Shown here: positions 50,771 to 59,483 of the stretch, one piece after another
Position numbering within the stretch: the stretch's first letter is position 1
How the letters are laid out: each line of letters starts with the position of its first letter
Notes under the pieces: generated by a model
The model's input: the letters and a program-made list of their open reading frames with translations, nothing else
Told to the model about the DNA's origin: nothing
Database searches by the model: none
Translations under genes and position numbers: made by a program
Assembly: GCA_017619635.1 (NCBI GenBank)
Contig: JAFZRZ010000071.1
Span: 216,210 to 280,209, forward strand
DNA: 64,000 nucleotides
Source: Lachnospiraceae bacterium
Lineage (GTDB): Bacteria; Bacillota; Clostridia; Lachnospirales; Lachnospiraceae
Direction: 5' to 3'

Positions 50771-52780
50771 TTACGATTCTGTCAAATCGTCTTCTTTTAT
50801 CTCTTTATTTTTTATCTTTTCCTTTATAGAATCTATATTTTGCTGTGTAAATGTCATGCCATTCCAATCATCAATACATTTGCTGATAGTCTCGTGAGTA
50901 TTTTTTGTCGGTTCATGTTTTGATTTCATAAATACATGATGACATTCGGGGCATAGGGCGTTTAGGAACCATATATTTGGAGATTTGTATGAACGTATTT
51001 GTATAGGATTGTTGCATATCGGACACTTTTTCATTTCCGGTGTTGTTATATAGCTTACAACATATCTATGTTCGTCCGCGTCCATTGTTCCTTTTATTTC
51101 TTCTGTATAGAGATAAAGGAGCGCCTCCTTTTGAGGGATAACGTAACTCTTGTAATGTTCTTTCCACCAATCAGTGCTGTTTTTAAACGTATTATCATCA
51201 TAATAGAACGGAAGCTTATATTCTTGCATCTTTAATGTCTCGACAGTAAGATTGTGAGCTCCGATCCTGTCTATGCCGGGACGTTCTCTTTCTATCCTTG
51301 TACGGATCTTTCCGTAATTAGATTTTATATAATTGAATGTTTCGTCTCTGTCGATTTCTTTCTGAACAGGTGTGGAATTCTTTATCTGCTCATTTTCTTC
51401 TTCAAGCTCGTTTATCTTGTCGCGATATCTCTCTTCTTTTTCATAGAATCTGTCTCTGGCGTCGCTCAAATATTCCTGAAGATTGCCGTTTTTGATGATT
51501 AATTCATCGTTTTCTGAACGCAAATTGTTGATTATACGTATAAGTCTGTCCCATGTATTTTCGACAGTGATCTCGACAAGTTCGATAGGAAGAGGATCGA
51601 AAGCTTGAATGAGAGCCATTGTTTCCTGAACTCGTTTTCTTTCATACTTCCTTTTCTGTCTCTGGATCTTGGATTCTCCGTGTACTCTCCATTCAATGGC
51701 TTCGTCCATTATAGGAAGTGAACAGTCCGGATCTGAAAATTCTGATATGCTGTCAGCATGGTCTACGAATATGGCATCTTTCTTGCCTTTGCAGGTACGC
51801 AATATCCTGCCTACTATCTGGAACCATAACGGTCTTGATTTTATATGACGGCAATTGAATGCATAGGAAACCGGAGGACAATCAAAGCCGTATGTGAGCA
51901 ATGCTGCGTTGACAAGTCCGTCTATTTCTCTGTTTTTAAGCATATCTATTAGAGACTGACGTTCTTTTACTGACATCTCGCCATGTATTATCCTAAAATC
52001 ATATCCGGCATTATTGAATATCTCAACAACTGTTTTACCCATTTCCACTGTAGTGGTGAATCCAAGAGCAGGACGTCCTTTTCCATATTCTTCGTATGAT
52101 TTAACAAGGTCTCCCCAAATATTGTTGTCATTGAATATCTGAGTCATCTGATTGCCCGATAGTTCTTCTGATAATGAGTTTTCCGGCTTGATCTCTGATA
52201 TACCTGCTATAGGTTTTGCATAATATCTTAAAGGACATAAATATCCTTTTCTGATGAGTGACGGAACAGTTTCTTCCTGGCACATTTCGTCAAAGATACC
52301 ATATTTATGAATAGAATCTTCGCCCTTTAATAAGGCATAGCCGTCCATTCTTTCGGGAGTGGCGGTTAAACCTATTACTCTCTTTGGACTTATCTGCTGA
52401 ACGAGTTTATATGACTGCTCAAGGGAAACATGAGCCTCGTCTATGATCATCGTACCTTCATGGATCTCATCTTTTAAATTTTGTGCAAGATTTTTGAATT
52501 GACTTCTCAATGAATCTTTAGATGCCAGTATACAATGTTTACCCTCAAGAACTGTATTGTTTGACCAGATGATATCAACATCACCGAATTCTTCATTTGC
52601 CTGCTTTATAAGTTCAAGTCTTGGCACGACGAATAAGACCTTGCCTGGCAGCGAATCGATAAGCGATGATGCTATGACTGTTTTACCGCCTCCTGTTGGC
52701 AGGACTATCAGTGTATCCTTTTTTGAATCAAGGACATCTTTTACTATATTCTGTTGATACTCTCTTAATTCTTTTTCCAT
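50771..52780 (-). CDS. SF2 DEAD/DEAH-type helicase with zinc finger
   Basis: 669 residues. Q-motif-like LREYQQNIV at the start, Walker A LPTGGGKT near residue 30, IIDEAH, GLTATPERMDG and the C-terminal helicase lobe with GLVNAALLTYGFDCP and QIVGRILRT. A coiled coil follows (about 440-480). A four-Cys zinc finger (CPICNN, later CPECHH) lies near the end. The layout matches ATP-driven duplex translocases related to the R subunits of restriction enzymes. The ribosome site is weak, and hairpin 14 lies in its leader. Confidence 0.82.
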   Translation of the reverse strand: MEKELREYQQNIVKDVLDSKKDTLIVLPTGGGKTVIASSLIDSLPGKVLFVVPRLELIKQANEEFGDVDIIWSNNTVLEGKHCILASKDSLRSQFKNLAQNLKDEIHEGTMIIDEAHVSLEQSYKLVQQISPKRVIGLTATPERMDGYALLKGEDSIHKYGIFDEMCQEETVPSLIRKGYLCPLRYYAKPIAGISEIKPENSLSEELSGNQMTQIFNDNNIWGDLVKSYEEYGKGRPALGFTTTVEMGKTVVEIFNNAGYDFRIIHGEMSVKERQSLIDMLKNREIDGLVNAALLTYGFDCPPVSYAFNCRHIKSRPLWFQIVGRILRTCKGKKDAIFVDHADSISEFSDPDCSLPIMDEAIEWRVHGESKIQRQKRKYERKRVQETMALIQAFDPLPIELVEITVENTWDRLIRIINNLRSENDELIIKNGNLQEYLSDARDRFYEKEERYRDKINELEEENEQIKNSTPVQKEIDRDETFNYIKSNYGKIRTRIERERPGIDRIGAHNLTVETLKMQEYKLPFYYDDNTFKNSTDWWKEHYKSYVIPQKEALLYLYTEEIKGTMDADEHRYVVSYITTPEMKKCPICNNPIQIRSYKSPNIWFLNALCPECHHVFMKSKHEPTKNTHETISKCIDDWNGMTFTQQNIDSIKEKIKNKEIKEDDLTES

Positions 52781-52827
52781 GTAGATTTGTTCTTCAGCGA
52801 TGTTGCGACTATGCGATTAGAGGGTGT

Positions 52828-52846
52828 ATCTACTTGAGTAGACATT
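52828..52846 (-). repeat. Cas12a-handle-like hairpin 14
   Basis: Minus-strand AATG-TCTAC-TCAA-GTAGA-T, starting only seven bases after a TTGCAC box (52857-52852). No YATAYT lies at 28 bases there, so the promoter seems displaced or lost. Confidence 0.65.
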
Positions 52847-52875
52847 TTTTTGTGCAAAAAATTATTTTAATAATC

Positions 52876-53319
52876 TTAATAAGTATATGTTGGTTCTTTG
52901 ATACGCTTATGTGGACAATATTCCATATCTGAATGACACTGGTAGTAATCTTTCAGCACGCACATCTTGTATTCGTCTATAGGATATTCATGCTCTTCAT
53001 CAGGATAATCAGTGTCTTTTTCAAGATTTTTCATTATTGTTATTAAGCCTTCTCCTATATATTGAATGAGGCATTGTTTTGATAGAAGATACGATATTGC
53101 CAAATCCTTATTTTCTTGAGACGGAATGTTGTACAGTTTCTTGATCTGTGCCAAAGACTCCTCGTAAGTGATAAAATCTCCTCTACCCAACAACATAAGA
53201 GCTTCCACTTCTAACAATTCCTCGTAGGACAACGTGTTTAAATATTCATTCAGTTCATCAAAAGAATTCGTTCTTTTGATTTCTATGACTATTTGACCTA
53301 AACCTTTGCTTTTGTTCAT
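52876..53319 (-). CDS. hypothetical protein
   Basis: 147 residues, acidic and helical, AGAGGAA before the ATG. FDELNEYLNTLSYEELLEVEALMLLGRGD is followed by a C-terminus with YYQCHSDMEYCPHKR. The first half resembles small bacterial DUF3775-like folds, but weakly. It is 12 bases downstream of the GNAT gene. Confidence 0.58.
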   Translation of the reverse strand: MNKSKGLGQIVIEIKRTNSFDELNEYLNTLSYEELLEVEALMLLGRGDFITYEESLAQIKKLYNIPSQENKDLAISYLLSKQCLIQYIGEGLITIMKNLEKDTDYPDEEHEYPIDEYKMCVLKDYYQCHSDMEYCPHKRIKEPTYTY

Positions 53320-53331
53320 ATATTTTTCCTC

Positions 53332-53721
53332 TTATTGAGTGCAAAAGTCTAATACCTTCTGTTTGTTAAGTTTATATATGTGAGCTTCCCAATCATCGGC
53401 ATCGGAATATTTCTGTACCGCTAACGGGAGTTTACATACCGGATCGAAATGTTCTTTTAGCCAGTCCATTACATATTGATTCTGACCATTCCATACATAT
53501 TCGAAATGTTGAGGTTCGCCTTTTTCTTCCAACATCTGCTTGAGGCAGCAGGTCAGAGTCTTTGTCCCATATCCATGATGTGCATATTTAGGATCCGTAT
53601 ACCATGAAGTTATCCGCCATGTGTCGTCCTGCATGGAAATGCTGCACCAACATATCTGTTTGCCGTCAATTATCGCTTTGGCTTCGTATGTATTTACGTT
53701 ACTCTCATAACAGCTGAACAT
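53332..53721 (-). CDS. GNAT acetyltransferase-like protein
   Basis: 129 residues from MFSCYESNVNTYEAKA, with GGAGA upstream; the longer frame lacks a proper start. WRITSWYTDPKYAHHGYGTKTLTCCL holds the acetyl-CoA loop (HHGYG). Part of the 52876-54101 operon. Confidence 0.65.
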   Translation of the reverse strand: MFSCYESNVNTYEAKAIIDGKQICWCSISMQDDTWRITSWYTDPKYAHHGYGTKTLTCCLKQMLEEKGEPQHFEYVWNGQNQYVMDWLKEHFDPVCKLPLAVQKYSDADDWEAHIYKLNKQKVLDFCTQ

Positions 53722-53741
53722 GGGTTTTTCTCCGTATGTTT

Positions 53742-54101
53742 TTATTCCTTTTGGAACACCCAATGACAATCAAATTTATTAACGGCATCGGCTATGTTTA
53801 GAGCTGCATGTTCGCATGCATTACAATCATCGTAACAAGCTGTCCATCGATTATTCTTTTTTTCGTAAAACAGGCTGAATTGAGATTTTATCTTGCTATT
53901 CATGAATATGAAATCCAACCAATCTCTATGTTCTACAAATTCATGTAGATACCAATCTGTCATATCAAAGCCGTCATCTATAATAAAATTAATGGCCTGC
54001 TCTGTTTCATTAGGGAAGTCATTGAGTATTTGCCCTTTGGGACTTCTTGTGCCATATTGATATTTTTCAAAGAGACGTTTTATATCTTCTTTTTGCATCA
54101 T
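53742..54101 (-). CDS. hypothetical protein
   Basis: 119 residues starting MMQKEDIKRLFEKY, with AAAGGA upstream. Contains CYDDCNACEHAALNI near the C-terminus, a possible metal site. It begins 23 bases downstream of the PIN-PhoH stop codon, so it is probably in that operon. Confidence 0.58.
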   Translation of the reverse strand: MMQKEDIKRLFEKYQYGTRSPKGQILNDFPNETEQAINFIIDDGFDMTDWYLHEFVEHRDWLDFIFMNSKIKSQFSLFYEKKNNRWTACYDDCNACEHAALNIADAVNKFDCHWVFQKE

Positions 54102-54124
54102 ATTAAATCCTTTGGTATGTTCTT

Positions 54125-55546
54125 TTATAACAGATTCAATGCTTCTGCAGCGAGCGGGCTTCTTACTGACTCGCTCTCTAAAAACTCTACCTGTGCGCAA
54201 AGTTTGTTGCCCATGAATTTTTCGGACAGATAAGCCAGTCCGTTATTTCTCTTGTCGAGCTTTGGATTGTCGATCTGATTTAAATCGCCCATAAGAACGA
54301 GTTTCGCATTAGAACCCATTCTGGTAACGATCGTCTTTGCTTGTAAACGTGTCAGATTCTGAGCCTCGTCTATGATAACATAGACGTTCGGAAGTGAACG
54401 ACCTCTTATATAAGCAAGAGAGGTTACCTCTATGACTTCTGTTTCAAAAAGATCTTCCACCTGCATTGTTACCTGTGATTTATCTGTTTCTTCCAATCCT
54501 ATAAGATAGGTCAAGTTGTCTGTTATAGGTGATAATAAAGGAAGTGTCTTGTTCTGAAGATCTCCCGGTAGGAATCCTATCGCTTCATCTGCCAATACGT
54601 TGGCTCTTGAGCAGAGTATCTTATTATATCCGTCCGGATTATCTTTCTTTCTGTCAAAAGTTGTGTATGTCTGTGATAATGAACTTGCTAATGAAAGAAG
54701 AGTCTTTCCTGTTCCTGCGGGGCCTTTTAACAATACGAGGGGGATCTCTTCTGCAGGAGCAAGTAAAGCATCAAGAGCAAATATCTGTCCCTGGTTCTTT
54801 GCATTTATTCCGAATACTTTATTCTTTTCATCTTTGTAATCGGGAAGTGTCGTGAGAAGTCCGTTTTTGTATTTGCACAGTGCTGAACTGCTACCGCATG
54901 TCACATGCACGTATTCGTTTTCATGGAGAACTGCGTTCTCTGGAGCATTGATTTCTCCGATCTTAAACAGTTTGTCCATTTCTTCGGTAGCCTTTAAATC
55001 TACGCCCAAGTCTATATGAGTTCTTCCTGTATATACGAAGTTACTGTCTACCTGATCATTTCTGTAGCTCTGCGTTCTTATCCTGCAGATCATAGCCTTA
55101 AGTCTCATGCTTAAGTCATTCGTAACAAGGATTACTTCTTCTTTGTTTTTCTTTGCTTTTTCGCTGCTCTTTAAAAGAAGTGCAGTCTTTAAGATTATGT
55201 TATCGGGCTTTGTGGGATTAAAACTCTTTGGAAGCTTTGCACTCTTTTCATAATCGATATAATCATCTTCATTTACGAGTGACAAAGTACCTTCCAGACC
55301 CGGTATCTCCCAGCTCAACTCTGTGTTGTCGGGAATATCTGTGCTTTCATCGAGCTTTGTTATCTTGGCTATAGCCTTGATAGCTTCTCTGGCCTGAAAT
55401 CCTTTGTACCCCAGAGCATCTTTAAGGGTATCAAGTTCCTCGGTAACCATTGTCGGAATGATAACATGATTGTCGGCAAATCCGAAAAGAGCCTTTCCTT
55501 CTGTTGACATTAGAATGTTGGTATCAAGTACGAATTTTTTAACCAC
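54125..55546 (-). CDS. PIN-PhoH fusion protein (YlaK-like)
   Basis: 473 residues from a GTG start with AAGGAGG upstream. The PIN nuclease domain occupies the first 140 residues: KFVLDTNILM, then EELDTL, with the acidic metal ligands. The PhoH ATPase follows, with Walker A LLKGPAGTGKT near 278, FLPGDLQNKT, IIDEAQNLT and LVLMGDLNQIDNP. The fusion is conserved in Firmicutes and acts as an ATP-driven RNA-cleaving enzyme. Its leader carries two hairpin elements and a terminator-like stem. Confidence 0.88.
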   Translation of the reverse strand: MVKKFVLDTNILMSTEGKALFGFADNHVIIPTMVTEELDTLKDALGYKGFQAREAIKAIAKITKLDESTDIPDNTELSWEIPGLEGTLSLVNEDDYIDYEKSAKLPKSFNPTKPDNIILKTALLLKSSEKAKKNKEEVILVTNDLSMRLKAMICRIRTQSYRNDQVDSNFVYTGRTHIDLGVDLKATEEMDKLFKIGEINAPENAVLHENEYVHVTCGSSSALCKYKNGLLTTLPDYKDEKNKVFGINAKNQGQIFALDALLAPAEEIPLVLLKGPAGTGKTLLSLASSLSQTYTTFDRKKDNPDGYNKILCSRANVLADEAIGFLPGDLQNKTLPLLSPITDNLTYLIGLEETDKSQVTMQVEDLFETEVIEVTSLAYIRGRSLPNVYVIIDEAQNLTRLQAKTIVTRMGSNAKLVLMGDLNQIDNPKLDKRNNGLAYLSEKFMGNKLCAQVEFLESESVRSPLAAEALNLL

Positions 55547-55596
55547 TTTTGCCTCCTTAAAATTACTTTTTAAAGCCGTTTTGATGATCTCGCCTC

Positions 55597-55615
55597 ATTT
55601 GCGATAGTAGACATT
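55597..55615 (-). repeat. Cas12a-handle-like hairpin 15 (degenerate)
   Basis: Minus-strand AATG-TCTAC-TATC-GCAAA-T. The 5' half is intact, but the 3' stem arm has diverged, so it cannot fold properly. 47 bases after hairpin 16. Confidence 0.45.
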
Positions 55616-55643
55616 TTATTAGACGTCTCAGCCAGTTGTTGGC

Positions 55644-55662
55644 ATCTACAATAGTAGACATT
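55644..55662 (-). repeat. Cas12a-handle-like hairpin 16
   Basis: Minus-strand AATG-TCTAC-TATT-GTAGA-T, following a GC-rich stem (GGCTC...GAGCC) and preceding the PhoH gene by about 100 bases. Confidence 0.7.
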
Positions 55663-55717
55663 TTTATTTATAATCCGGCTCCCCGGTGATGCCGAAGAGC
55701 CAGACGTATAAATTTGA

Positions 55718-56233
55718 TCAATCTGTAATATCAAACAGATAATTGTATCCATTTAAATATACAGGAGTTAATCCGTGTTCTTTTCCATATTCAATCACTT
55801 CATATGGAGATTTTGAACCGGTGTCGAAGGCGCAGACCTTCATCTCGTAACTCTTTAAGGTTATGTCATAATCTTCAGCTATCTGATAAGCTTCTTCTAT
55901 CGTGTCTGCTATACAGATGACTTCATTTTTAACATAAATGTCAACGAATTGAATGGGTTTGCTTGGATACTCTGAGAGCTCGAATATAGGGACTGATTCT
56001 TCTTCATTATCCTCTGTGTCACTTTCTTCATAAGGAGTACCCGAAGACTGGTATTCTTCGACAAACTCTATTCCTGCAGGTGTAGCGTGATACTCAAGAG
56101 CTGCTTCAACCTCTTCGAGTATTACTTCGCATGACGGAGATTCTATCCTCTGTTTCTCCGGTTCCGGTACGTTAGGGCAGGTACTTGCCACTGCTACCGT
56201 TAATGCTGTTATAAACGTTATTAATATATTCAT
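55718..56233 (-). CDS. secreted or membrane-anchored acidic protein
   Basis: 171 residues. N-terminal hydrophobic signal (MNILITFITALTVAVAS) before a Cys that does not make a perfect lipobox. A long acidic stretch (ESDTEDNEEESV) precedes a C-terminal alpha/beta region. AGGAGG before the ATG. The leader has a short peptide frame and two hairpins, suggesting translational attenuation. Confidence 0.6.
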   Translation of the reverse strand: MNILITFITALTVAVASTCPNVPEPEKQRIESPSCEVILEEVEAALEYHATPAGIEFVEEYQSSGTPYEESDTEDNEEESVPIFELSEYPSKPIQFVDIYVKNEVICIADTIEEAYQIAEDYDITLKSYEMKVCAFDTGSKSPYEVIEYGKEHGLTPVYLNGYNYLFDITD

Positions 56234-56275
56234 GTTTCCTCCTATTGTTATCGTGCGACTAAATGGATACGCACG

Positions 56276-56323
56276 TCACCTATGGAGGAATAAGCAAAAT
56301 TCCATAGAATGAATACATATCAT
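56276..56323 (-). CDS. 15-residue leader peptide
   Basis: MICIHSMEFCLFLHR, with AGGAG five bases before the ATG. Its 3' end overlaps a hairpin (CTATGGA/TCCATAG). A second hairpin (GTGCG/CGCAC) lies before the ribosome site of the main gene. Confidence 0.4.
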   Translation of the reverse strand: MICIHSMEFCLFLHR

Positions 56324-56508
56324 ATTTCTCCTATAATACAATCCTGACTGTCTTAAGTTTCAAGGAACACTTTTGAACTTATATAATGTTGATATGTGTT
56401 ATAGGATAGAGGTCTCTATGATTCCAGAGCAGGAGTAGATGGCCCCTGATATGTATGTCTTTATCTAAAGTATGGTTGAAATTTAACAAAAATCAGCCAT
56501 TTATAGTA

Positions 56509-56548
56509 AATATGGATTATTTTTTAAAAAAGATAGATTTTTGTGCAA
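56509..56548 (-). promoter_or_regulatory. TTGCAC-N28-CATATT promoter
   Basis: TTGCAC (56548-56543), 28 bases, CATATT (56514-56509). It is followed by a leader of about 270 bases before the gene at 55718-56233. Confidence 0.6.
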
Positions 56549-56562
56549 GAATTTTAAAATAT

Positions 56563-56592
56563 AAAAAACAGCCCTTTCGGACTGTTCTTTTA
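56563..56592 (-). terminator. terminator
   Basis: AACAGTCC-GAAAG-GGCTGTT followed by T-rich sequence on the minus strand, after the gene at 56604-57242. Confidence 0.65.
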
Positions 56593-56603
56593 ATGGTTCA
56601 TTA

Positions 56604-57242
56604 TTAACTTAATGCTTCTTCAAAAGAAGATCTCTTTATGATGTTCTTTGAAGTATAGTCCTCGGTATAAGGATCTGCATAAGTAAAGATCGCAAGATCC
56701 TGCGGATCGGCATCATCGGTTGAGATTTCTTTCTCCTGATAAACTCTGGCTCCGCAAACATCAATCTCTTCATCAAAATCCTTGGGTGTAAATAAAACAC
56801 CTATGCCCGGGATCTGACCGTCTCTGTCCGCATAAGCACTTATCGTACCGGCGGTCGTCTCTACGCTGATCGAATCTTCCGGAATTCGCCTCTTTGTTAT
56901 CTTCTGCCATGTAAGGATATTCTCCTTGTCTGGCATCATAGCGCTGAACAGATGCTTCATATAGTCGGGATCAAGAAATTCTGCATTAAGGAACTCCTCT
57001 TTGCATACCCAGAGGCTTCCGTTAAAACCTGATTCCTGAAGGAATTCATAACGGGTAACATCTGCTATTTCCCTTACATGCTGCTCACACTTGATCATAT
57101 TCTCTGGATCTTCCTCTACGGAAGCGGATACCAGTTCAACTATGATACCCATTAATTCTGTAAGGGTATGCCCATGACTGAGCATCCAATCCAGTTTATA
57201 TGCTTCGTAACATTTCTGCTCAAATTCTTCCTGATTAACCAT
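56604..57242 (-). CDS. hypothetical protein
   Basis: 212 residues from MVNQEEFEQKCYEAY, with AAAGGAGA upstream. Acidic, two-domain look: a helical N-terminal half and a beta-rich C-terminal half (ISVETTAGTISAYADRD). No family recognised. Single-gene unit. Confidence 0.6.
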   Translation of the reverse strand: MVNQEEFEQKCYEAYKLDWMLSHGHTLTELMGIIVELVSASVEEDPENMIKCEQHVREIADVTRYEFLQESGFNGSLWVCKEEFLNAEFLDPDYMKHLFSAMMPDKENILTWQKITKRRIPEDSISVETTAGTISAYADRDGQIPGIGVLFTPKDFDEEIDVCGARVYQEKEISTDDADPQDLAIFTYADPYTEDYTSKNIIKRSSFEEALS

Positions 57243-57309
57243 GATATTCTCCTTTCCAATCACATTGTTACATATTGAATATGGAGAATCTAATCATTTA
57301 TAAACGGAT

Positions 57310-57798
57310 TTATGATGCGCATCTCTTACCTACGACCATTCCATTTAGGGATAGATATCTGGATTCCTGCGAAGATCTTTTTTCCGGCAGTTCTATATAT
57401 TTGGCATTGATATCTTTTAATATCTTATACCAGAAGTTTGAAGCCACGTTGTTTCCGTCTGATATATCATAACTATAGATGCCAGGGTGACTCTTTAAAT
57501 ATGTTATCACCGCATCTTTTGCCAGTCCATGGCGTCTGTATTGAGGGACAACGTACAGCTGACAGATAGCCCTGTCTTCTGTTGAACGTTTTTCATATTT
57601 ATTAGTCGATACGATAAGAAATCCCACTATCTTTTCATTGTAATAAATGTCTATCCAATCTGTTTCTGATTGTTTTTTATACAATGAGACAGTATGCAAT
57701 ACGTCCAGATCGTCCATTTTGGCTATGTTAAGATCGTATTTGCTTAATTCTTTTACATACTCCTTGTACATTAAATCTGTTTCTGATAGTCCAAACAT
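57310..57798 (-). CDS. GNAT acetyltransferase
   Basis: 162 residues. IYYNEKIVGFLIVST, then CQLYVVPQYRRHGLAKDAV with the acetyl-CoA loop, and NVASNFWYKIL late. Substrate unknown. AGAGGTGG precedes the ATG. It follows the ABC transporter gene by 17 bases. Confidence 0.78.
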   Translation of the reverse strand: MFGLSETDLMYKEYVKELSKYDLNIAKMDDLDVLHTVSLYKKQSETDWIDIYYNEKIVGFLIVSTNKYEKRSTEDRAICQLYVVPQYRRHGLAKDAVITYLKSHPGIYSYDISDGNNVASNFWYKILKDINAKYIELPEKRSSQESRYLSLNGMVVGKRCAS

Positions 57799-57815
57799 AA
57801 TGCCACCTCTTTAAG

Positions 57816-59483
57816 TCATTTATTCTCCTCACTTAATATTCCCTTTTCAAAGATATATGATCTGTTGCATATACTTCTTATTCTGGGTTTATGCGTTACT
57901 ATTATCGCAGTCTTTCCTGACATTTTCTCACGGATAAGGTCGATCATTCTTATCTCTGTCTCGTCATCTACGTTTGATGTGGGCTCATCAAGCAGATATG
58001 CTTCTTTATTCGGTATGATAAGACCTCTTATGAGATTTAATCTCTGTCTCTGTCCTGTCGATACAAATACGCCTCTCTCGCCGAGTCTTGTATCAAGTTT
58101 CTCGGGTTGAGCATTTATCCACTCCTTTAATCCGACTCTCTCAAGAAGTTCGTATATCTCCTCGTCGGAAATATCGTCATTACCCAGTTTGATGTTGTCT
58201 CTGATGCTCATGTCGAATATTTCTGTATCCTGTGCGATAAATACACAGTCTAAACGCTTATCGACGCGCGTGCCATTGATATAAACTTCTCCTGTTTCTA
58301 TCTCTCCGGATAAAATGTTGAGTAAGGTTGTCTTTCCTTGCCCTGATTCACCGTGAACGCAGACGATATCGCCTCTGTTGATAGAAAATTCAGGTATCCG
58401 TACTCTTACAGTTTTTACTTCTTCTGAATCTGTTTCTTTCTTGTACTTGTAACTGTAATCACAGTTTTTGATCTGCGCAGTTTCGAAATGTTTGTCGTAA
58501 ATTTCTTCTCTGATGTGGTCAGGATTTAATATGTCACTTACTTTTCTGAACGGACTCTTGTATTTCTCCCATACGACGAATGATGTTGAAAGTGTTCTTG
58601 TCATATGATTGAGCCTTATCTGTATCATTATTATGAATGTATAAAACTCTCCGGGATTGCTCACCAAATGCGGGTATTTAAGTTGTATGAGCATACATAC
58701 CGGAAGGAATGTCATGGACATCAGTTTGAAATAAACAAATCCAATCTCCTGTTTTATCATCCACATTTTGACTGCTCTCTGACATCTCTTTATCGATGCG
58801 TTAAAGCATGTCGTTATAAATTCAAAAGCCTGTAACTTCTGTACGGTATTGATGTTTGTACCGGTGTCTATGAATAACGATGTGTTGGAAGCCTCTGCCT
58901 TATTTAATTCATCGATATGCTTTGCATTAGATAGAATGATGAATACCCTTACAACTACTGCAAGGATTATCGTGGCTATCAGTATGACTGTGAATATCGG
59001 ACCATATTGCATCGCCAATAAGCAGCTGACTGCCAGTATGTAAGTGATAGCGATCGGAACTTCTTCGTTCATTCTGTGATAAGCTTCTCTTCTTTGATGA
59101 GATATCTTATCTACCAATCCTGCGACATAGCCCGTGTTATGATCCCTCAATATACTGGGACGCATTCTATACATTATCTGAAAGAAGTATTTTCTTGTTG
59201 TTATCTCGATATCTTCACTGTTTAAGACGTTGAAGAAATCTCCGATGAATTCGCACAACATCCATGCCAAAAGTATCAGGCAGTATCTTATCAGCATTGT
59301 CTTGAGTTCAAAATCTTTTGTATATACTGCATCTGCTATCTTGGCAAGATATCTGTCATTAGCCGTGTTCATCAATGTCCATAGTATCATGAAGATAAAT
59401 GAACCCGCTATCCTGTGAGGTTTTAAGCCATAGTACATAAACCAGTAAGGTTTATAAAATTTTATCTGTTCTTTTTTATTCAT
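57816..59483 (-). CDS. ABC transporter, fused permease and ATPase
   Basis: 555 residues. Six predicted membrane spans fill the first 320 residues, with the usual half-transporter layout. The nucleotide-binding domain has Walker A HGESGQGKTT near 378, a Q-loop in VFIAQDTE, and a signature that reads VSTGQRQRLN where LSGGQ is usual. Walker B AYLLDEPTS and the H-loop VTHKPR follow. It exports an unknown substrate. Its ATG overlaps the stop of the membrane protein upstream, so they are coupled. Confidence 0.85.
   Translation of the reverse strand: MNKKEQIKFYKPYWFMYYGLKPHRIAGSFIFMILWTLMNTANDRYLAKIADAVYTKDFELKTMLIRYCLILLAWMLCEFIGDFFNVLNSEDIEITTRKYFFQIMYRMRPSILRDHNTGYVAGLVDKISHQRREAYHRMNEEVPIAITYILAVSCLLAMQYGPIFTVILIATIILAVVVRVFIILSNAKHIDELNKAEASNTSLFIDTGTNINTVQKLQAFEFITTCFNASIKRCQRAVKMWMIKQEIGFVYFKLMSMTFLPVCMLIQLKYPHLVSNPGEFYTFIIMIQIRLNHMTRTLSTSFVVWEKYKSPFRKVSDILNPDHIREEIYDKHFETAQIKNCDYSYKYKKETDSEEVKTVRVRIPEFSINRGDIVCVHGESGQGKTTLLNILSGEIETGEVYINGTRVDKRLDCVFIAQDTEIFDMSIRDNIKLGNDDISDEEIYELLERVGLKEWINAQPEKLDTRLGERGVFVSTGQRQRLNLIRGLIIPNKEAYLLDEPTSNVDDETEIRMIDLIREKMSGKTAIIVTHKPRIRSICNRSYIFEKGILSEENK

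Noticed and set aside
52478..52490. A further TTTTGTGCAAG match
   Set aside because: It lies within the SF2 helicase coding sequence and has no -10 partner, so it is chance.
52818..52857. A sixteenth bipartite promoter upstream of the SF2 helicase
   Set aside because: TTGCAC is present, but the base positions 28 away read CCTCTA, so it fails the -10 requirement.
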